Source: an uncultured Eubacteriales bacterium (GTDB taxonomy: Bacteria; Bacillota; Clostridia; Peptostreptococcales; Anaerovoracaceae). From it: 7,676 nt of DNA. The translations under genes and the position numbers were made by a program. Positions 4,028 through 7,676 of this stretch are shown here, in pieces; within the stretch, counting starts at the first letter, position 1; every line of letters starts with the position of its first letter. Under the pieces are notes generated by a model. The model saw only the letters and a program-made list of their open reading frames with translations, ran no database searches and was not told the DNA's origin. The stretch covers positions 1 through 7,676 of the forward strand of contig CADBRY010000212.1 in the NCBI GenBank assembly GCA_902797195.1, given 5' to 3'.

Positions 4028-6687
4028 CGATCAACCTTTCTGCGTCTTAAGCTCAGTGCCCCAAAGGCGATTATTCCTAAGGTCATTATACCAATCATGC
4101 CGGCCAGATCCATCTCGTCACCTGTCTCGGCGGAATTCTTTTTTGCCCTGTCTTTTCCTGTGCTCCTGTCCGTTGGTCCCGCAGGATCTGTGGGGTCCAC
4201 AGGCTTTGTTGGATCGACTGTCGGGTCCATCGGGTCTGTCGGATCCGTTGGATCTGTGGGGTCCGTGGGGTCGGTTGGGTCCGTGGGGTCGGTTGGGTCC
4301 GTGGGGTCCGGCTCCTCACTTTCCCAGATGGCGTAGAGCACCGTCCTTGCATTTTCAAGGGAAATATTCTGAGGATGATCCGGGTCGTAATTGTATGAAA
4401 GGCCGCTGCCATCCTTCTCAGTGTTCCACTCCTTGAAGATGTAAGATTCTCGCATATATTTATTCTCGGCTACCGGATGGGAAGTATTGTATTCGTCAAG
4501 CACCTCGTCTCCATCCATGACCGATGGGTCAGCGACCTCCGGGCCTCCGTCCTCATCGTTGGGATCGTATTTGAGCCTTGCTTTTACAGTGAGATAGTGA
4601 AAAGTTTTTCCGGAAATATCGATGCCCGCAAAATCTTTAAGCACTTCATCACTTACGTTGCTGTCGGTTCCCTTATTGCTCATAAAGTAGCGATATTCCG
4701 AGGGGTCCTCCGCTGTTCCATCTGCCGCGCTGTCGTGATATGTGGGGTAAATATCATTTGAAACAGCTCTGTCTGCAGTGCCATTTCCTATCTCCCCATC
4801 CCCGTTATTCAGTCCCCCAGTCTTGGATGCACCGCCGTAGTAGCGGGCATATCCTTTGAGAGGCTGGTCTGCTTCGACCTGATCTTTTTCAATGTTTATC
4901 GTCGGTGCGGGGCCCGTTGTGTTAGCGTTTATAGCCCAGCCTGTTTCCCCGTAGAATATTGGGCCCTGCTTCGTTGCCTTTCCATCCACTTCCACTTCTT
5001 CGAAGCTTATCTTTTTCAGGCTGCTGTTGCGTGTTCCTGAAGGCCCGGGTCTTGAGCCATAGTTGATATACACACCGCTTCCCGCAGAGGCATAGGTCCC
5101 GCTCTTGATCTCCTCTATCTCTCCGCCCACGGAAAGATATATGCATCCGTAGCTGCTGTAGCTGGAGTAAAAATGGTTCCCTGACAAAACTCCAAGGGTT
5201 CCATCCTGCTGCACCCCAAGGGCATACCCTCCTGCGACGATCTTCGTGTCCTTCATAAGGTCAAGCCTTGGTTCGTAACCTTCTTTAGCAAACAGAGGAT
5301 CGTTCAGAACGTTGTATCCCAGCCTTGTAGGATTTGCTCCCGTTGCTCTCATTGTGCACCCGGTTATTTCTTTGACCGGGCCAACCTGATATGCGATGAA
5401 AGTAGTGCCTTGCCCCTGTTGATGGACGTTGATCTCGGAGTCCCTGATATAGTCGATCCGTCCCGGCTGCAGATCGATTCCATAAAGCCTTCCGGGACAG
5501 GTGGCATTTATTGTGGAGTTTGAAACAGTCTCTACGGAAGCCTCCCTTAAGTTCAGACCGAATGCACCGCCTCCGCTGCTGACATCAATGTTCACCTTGT
5601 CTATGGTACCGATGGAGCCTTTTACTCCCGGCGACTGTTGAAGGCGCTCAGGGTCGACGGCAATACCTACGCCATCGCCGCTCGCCTCCACCTTGATACC
5701 GGTTTCAACGATGTTGTCGATTTTTCCACCTCTGGAGTAAACAGCCGTACCGTTTCCGGAGGTGTTATTCACTTCTATGTTTGTTTTTTCAATATCTCCT
5801 ATACTGCTGCGAGGGTAAAGCAATATCCCGTACGCGCCGGATTTTACATCGCAGTTACTGATTTTGTCGATCCGTCCAACATTGACGAAGTTGCCCAGGG
5901 CTATGGCCTGGTGGTTTGCGGAAGTGATATTGCAATTTTCGATCAGCCCCACCTGGGCGTTGCTTTTTACAGCGATCGCTCCCTCTTCCAGCCTGTCTGT
6001 GGTGGAGCTAATGGTCGCCCCCTTTATGTACTCTACACGTGTCCCGCTGCCGTTCACCCTGATGCACGATTGGTTATTGGTGACGCCACTGCCGGTGACG
6101 ATAGTCCCTCCGTTTATCCTTCCTGTGACCGACGCCGTGCCTTCATATTTTCCAAACTGTATGATTCCTATACTGGTTGTGTCAGTGGATGTAAGAAACA
6201 TCTCACTGTGGGTCTCAAGGGTGCCGCTGTCGGCGAACAGTCCGCCTTGGATGTTCAGTTTGTTTGCCGGGTCGTCCTTTCCTATTATGAGGGTCCCGCT
6301 TCCGTCAACGCCTATGGTTCCTTTTATGACGGTTTCCGTGCTGCCTGCCAGGATCGTGACCTTTGCGTTTTGGGTCAGGGTGGCTCTGCTGTTCTCGTTG
6401 TCCTTTGCATATACAACGTCCCCGCTCACGGTCATGGTTACTTCGTCTCCGTCGTTCAGTGAGCTGAACGCCTCGTCAAAGTTCGCAAAGGTCTGTCCGT
6501 TGCTGCATGTTATCAGCCCTGCCCCATGTACCGGCGCGCCGATAAATGGTGCCACACATGCCATGATTGCAAAGGCAACTGTTGCTATGGTAAGTCCTTT
6601 GGTTGCTGTTGCTGTAAGTCTTCTGATTGCTGCCATATTAATCTTTCTGATTGCTGCCATAGTAAGTCCTCTGATGTTTTCTGTCAT
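4024..6687 (-). CDS. Large exported surface protein: probable beta-helix, Flg_new/InlB-type domain, DPT stalk, sorting-like tail
   Basis: The protein has 887 residues. An unusually long basic N-region made of octapeptide repeats (5-36) leads into a hydrophobic signal core, with likely cleavage near HGA-G (residue 56). Residues about 60-600 contain many short beta-strand turns rich in G, N, S and T (for example VGRIDKISNCDVKSGAYGILL and IGTIDKVNIDVSSGGGAFGLNL), as in right-handed parallel beta-helix adhesins or polysaccharide-active proteins. No catalytic signature stands out. Residues about 697-788, including KYDPNDEDGG, YIFKEWNTEKDGSGLSYNYD and TVLYAIWE, match the Listeria-Bacteroides (Flg_new) repeat of internalin-type proteins. 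Ten Asp-Pro-Thr triplets (794-823) make a wall-spanning stalk. The end (NSAETGDE, membrane segment 861-880, RRRK) resembles a sortase signal but has Ala where Pro is usual. The start is ATG at 6687 after AGGGAG. Confidence 0.9.
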   Translation of the reverse strand: MTENIRGLTMAAIRKINMAAIRRLTATATKGLTIATVAFAIMACVAPFIGAPVHGAGLITCSNGQTFANFDEAFSSLNDGDEVTMTVSGDVVYAKDNENSRATLTQNAKVTILAGSTETVIKGTIGVDGSGTLIIGKDDPANKLNIQGGLFADSGTLETHSEMFLTSTDTTSIGIIQFGKYEGTASVTGRINGGTIVTGSGVTNNQSCIRVNGSGTRVEYIKGATISSTTDRLEEGAIAVKSNAQVGLIENCNITSANHQAIALGNFVNVGRIDKISNCDVKSGAYGILLYPRSSIGDIEKTNIEVNNTSGNGTAVYSRGGKIDNIVETGIKVEASGDGVGIAVDPERLQQSPGVKGSIGTIDKVNIDVSSGGGAFGLNLREASVETVSNSTINATCPGRLYGIDLQPGRIDYIRDSEINVHQQGQGTTFIAYQVGPVKEITGCTMRATGANPTRLGYNVLNDPLFAKEGYEPRLDLMKDTKIVAGGYALGVQQDGTLGVLSGNHFYSSYSSYGCIYLSVGGEIEEIKSGTYASAGSGVYINYGSRPGPSGTRNSSLKKISFEEVEVDGKATKQGPIFYGETGWAINANTTGPAPTINIEKDQVEADQPLKGYARYYGGASKTGGLNNGDGEIGNGTADRAVSNDIYPTYHDSAADGTAEDPSEYRYFMSNKGTDSNVSDEVLKDFAGIDISGKTFHYLTVKARLKYDPNDEDGGPEVADPSVMDGDEVLDEYNTSHPVAENKYMRESYIFKEWNTEKDGSGLSYNYDPDHPQNISLENARTVLYAIWESEEPDPTDPTDPTDPTDPTDPTDPTDPTDPMDPTVDPTKPVDPTDPAGPTDRSTGKDRAKKNSAETGDEMDLAGMIGIMTLGIIAFGALSLRRRKVDR
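4219..4308 (-). repeat. Ten Asp-Pro-Thr codon triplets (9-bp tandem repeat)
   Basis: Residues 794-823 of the surface protein are DPT repeated ten times, with one DPM. At the DNA level part of it has a cleaner 18-bp period because Pro and Thr codons alternate in type (GGTTGGGTCCGTGGGGTC on the plus strand), which suggests recent duplication of two-triplet blocks. Such stalks lift surface domains away from the membrane, and copy number is expected to vary between strains. Confidence 0.95.
6580..6675 (-). repeat. Four 24-bp units encoding the extended signal-peptide N-region
   Basis: Residues 5-36 of the surface protein are four octapeptides: IRGLTMAA, IRKINMAA, IRRLTATA and TKGLTIAT. The DNA units share ATCAGA..ACTTAC.ATGGCAGCA-like sequence. 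Two units contain in-frame ATG codons (residues 10 and 18), so shorter starts are possible, but only ATG 6687 has a good ribosome site. Confidence 0.9.
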
Positions 6688-6725
6688 ATTACTCCCTGCT
6701 AGTCTGATTTCAAGTCGTTGTGTCC

Positions 6726-6734
6726 ATTATATCA
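6726..6734 (-). promoter_or_regulatory. Extended -10 promoter for the surface protein operon
   Basis: TGATATAAT on the minus strand is a perfect TATAAT with the TG extension one base upstream. No good -35 is seen 16-18 bases upstream, which is typical of extended -10 promoters. Transcription would start near 6719, about 32 bases before the ATG. Confidence 0.65.
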
Positions 6735-6853
6735 AAATAACTGTTCCTGAGCCTCATAATCTTGATCCCTGTCGCGCGGGTGCCATAGGCCCATAGGCCG
6801 CAAGCGGAGCAGCACACCTGCCGTAGCCCTTCGATTCAAAAAACTGTGAACTA

Positions 6854-6882
6854 TTGAGGATTATAAAAGGGAAATGTATATT
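6854..6882 (+). promoter_or_regulatory. Candidate rightward promoter
   Basis: TTGAGG (6854-6859) and TATATT (6877-6882) are separated by 17 bases in AT-rich DNA. Transcription would start near 6889 and meet the hairpin at 7009-7032 before reaching the WG-repeat frame. AT-rich DNA yields such matches by chance. Confidence 0.35.
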
Positions 6883-7008
6883 TTATCTACATAAAATGAC
6901 ATTTATCGCGTTAATGCCTCTGTTTTATCTATGTATAAGCACAATTAATATGAATAATGAACTCATTTAACTCATTTCTTCCTACAAAAACTATACATAT
7001 CTAATAAG

Positions 7009-7032
7009 AAAACTGCGTATGTTCGCAGTTTT
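7009..7032. terminator. Bidirectional intrinsic terminator-like hairpin
   Basis: AAAACTGCG and CGCAGTTTT form a perfect 9-bp stem around a 6-base loop. The right arm ends in TTTTAT on the plus strand; on the minus strand it ends in TTTTCTTATT, a better U-tract. It sits directly before the open WG-repeat frame, so it would stop transcription coming from the left, and also minus-strand transcription from beyond the window. Confidence 0.65.
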
Positions 7033-7036
7033 ATAG

Positions 7037-7676
7037 CTAGCCGCAGCTCCGCTCACTGAGTGGCCTGTGGCAGCGGCTCCGTCCACTGAGCAGCCTGTAA
7101 AAGTTCCGCGGCTTCCGTGTATAGAAAGGTATAGAAATGTACAGGAAGTTACAGAATCCGGTTTCAAGGATATCGGCTATTCTCTGTATACCACAGCTCT
7201 TCGTCCCGCCCCCTTGCTCGCGGTGCAGTTTGAAAACGACAAATGGGGTTACATAAACTACGAAGGCGAGACCGTCGTAGAGCCAAAATACAAGAAGGTG
7301 GAAGGGTTCACAGAACACGGAGGCGCGCCTTTCGCTTGCGTTTCCATGGACGGAGAAAAATTCGGTCTCATAGATCCGGAAGGCAACTCACTTTTACCCT
7401 GTAAATATAACAGTGTTCTGGATCACGCAGATGGGCTTTCTGTTGTATTTAATGGCGATCCTTCCAGAGAGAACTATGATGATCCAGGCGATCCGGATGA
7501 GGTGGGAGTAGTCGATAAAAACGGAAAAACTGTCATTCCATTCGAGCCCTGCGGCTATAATTTCGAAGGTGAGGGTACCGGTGGCAACGAGTATTTTTCG
7601 CAAATGGAACTCTACAACGGCAAGATCATTGTAAACAGAGGCAGTTATACCACAGCGGATGGTGCGTCGACCCTCG
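7037..7676 (+). CDS. WG-repeat protein, start missing or unresolved (probably 5'-truncated), continues past the right edge
   Basis: A frame open from a TAG at 7034-7036 to the window end encodes 213 residues. From residue 68 it shows WG-type repeats: DKWGYINYEGETVVEPKYKKVEGF, then EKFGLIDPEGNSLLPCKYNSVLDHADG, then EVGVVDKNGKTVIPFEP. The X-GW/FG-(Y/L)I-(N/D)-x-x-G core and the following (V/I)-x-P-x-(Y/F)-x-x-(V/A) strand are typical. WG-repeat proteins are often exported and of poorly known function. Before the repeats is an Ala/Pro-rich decapeptide repeat that looks like the linker of a secreted protein, yet no signal peptide or ATG precedes it. GTG 7067, TTG 7214 and GTG 7223 are in frame but lack good ribosome sites and would not supply a signal. 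The simplest reading is a gene that has lost its 5' end; a start in another form or a sequencing error is possible. Confidence 0.72.
7040..7099 (+). repeat. Two 30-bp units encoding Ala/Pro-rich decapeptides
   Basis: Units at 7040-7069 and 7070-7099 encode AAAPLTEWPV and AAAPSTEQPV in the WG-repeat frame. Most differences sit in third codon positions or keep the AAAP-TE-PV pattern, as expected of translated sequence. Confidence 0.8.
7119..7158 (+). repeat. Four degenerate 10-bp units
   Basis: GTATAGAAAG, GTATAGAAAT, GTACAGGAAG and TTACAGAATC follow each other directly, just after the decapeptide linker and before the WG domain. Ten is not a multiple of three, so gain or loss of one unit would shift the reading frame. 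Confidence 0.6.

Larger units (their letters stand above)
6688..7036. other. Intergenic region of 349 bases between the surface protein and the WG-repeat frame
   Basis: The left third holds the surface protein's ribosome site and extended -10 promoter, plus a GC-richer patch with a repeated CCATAGGC (6782-6797) and a short palindrome CCGCAAGCGG. The right two-thirds is AT-rich. It holds a rightward promoter-like pair, an inverted repeat ATTTTAT-CTAC-ATAAAAT (6880-6897), a directly repeated TTTTATCTA (6881 and 6923), a tandem AACTCATTT pair (6960-6977) and a terminator-like hairpin at 7009-7032. A 24-codon frame at 6896-6970 encodes a hydrophobic peptide but lacks a ribosome site. No known riboswitch or tRNA was recognised. 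Confidence 0.7.

Noticed and set aside
4219..4308. CRISPR array
   Set aside because: Units are 9 or 18 bp with no spacers and encode Asp-Pro-Thr in frame. The other arrays in the window likewise have no spacers.
4097..4436. Plus- and minus-strand frames of 79-142 codons over the DPT stalk
   Set aside because: They are low-complexity shadows (Val-Gly-Ser type repeats) of the 9-bp repeat in the surface protein.
5638..6796. Long plus-strand frames (274 and 310 codons) opposite the beta-helix region
   Set aside because: They are antisense to a Gly/Asn/Ser/Thr-rich repeat protein whose codon use leaves few stops on the other strand. They have no ribosome site or recognisable domain.
6782..6850. 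Riboswitch or structured leader for the surface protein
   Set aside because: The short palindrome and CCATAGGC repeat lie upstream of the extended -10, so they would not be in the transcript, and no known riboswitch consensus was recognised.
7037..7603. Two minus-strand frames (93 and 69 codons) opposite the WG-repeat region
   Set aside because: The plus strand carries clear WG repeats in an uninterrupted frame. The minus-strand frames show no domain, signal or ribosome site.

Overview
The window looks like chromosomal DNA of an anaerobic Gram-positive bacterium, most likely a clostridial Bacillota. This is an inference from three things: an oxygen-sensitive glycyl radical enzyme with its radical-SAM activase, a secreted lipoprotein nuclease, and a large cell-surface protein with a C-terminal sorting-type tail. 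Ribosome binding sites are mostly strong and of the AGGAGG type. No species can be named from the sequence.

Left part (1-2610, minus strand). In transcription order there is a LuxR-type regulator, a glycyl radical enzyme activase, and the first 125 codons of the glycyl radical enzyme itself, which runs off the left edge. A promoter-like pair with two dyad-symmetric sites just upstream separates the regulator from the enzyme genes. This fits a local activator controlling a fermentative radical enzyme. The substrate cannot be fixed from the visible N-terminus.

Middle (2611-4027). Divergent from the regulator is a lipoprotein nuclease of the DNA/RNA non-specific (beta-beta-alpha metal, EndA-like) family with a C-terminal Cys/His cluster. 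It converges on a small membrane protein. The ends of both genes lie in copies of the same 23-bp tandem repeat.

Right part (4024-7676). An 887-residue exported protein is encoded on the minus strand. It has a probable parallel beta-helix body, a Flg_new/InlB-type domain, an Asp-Pro-Thr repeat stalk and a sorting-like tail. It overlaps the small membrane protein gene by four bases (ATGA), so the two are probably made together. A 349-bp AT-rich intergenic region follows. After it, on the plus strand, comes the body of a WG-repeat protein with no credible start codon, which continues past the right edge and is probably 5'-truncated.

A theme across the window is short tandem duplication placed at gene ends and linkers: 18 bp x4, 23 bp x3, 24 bp x4, 9 bp x10, 30 bp x2 and 10 bp x4. 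Several of these have shaped start regions, stop codons or C-termini.
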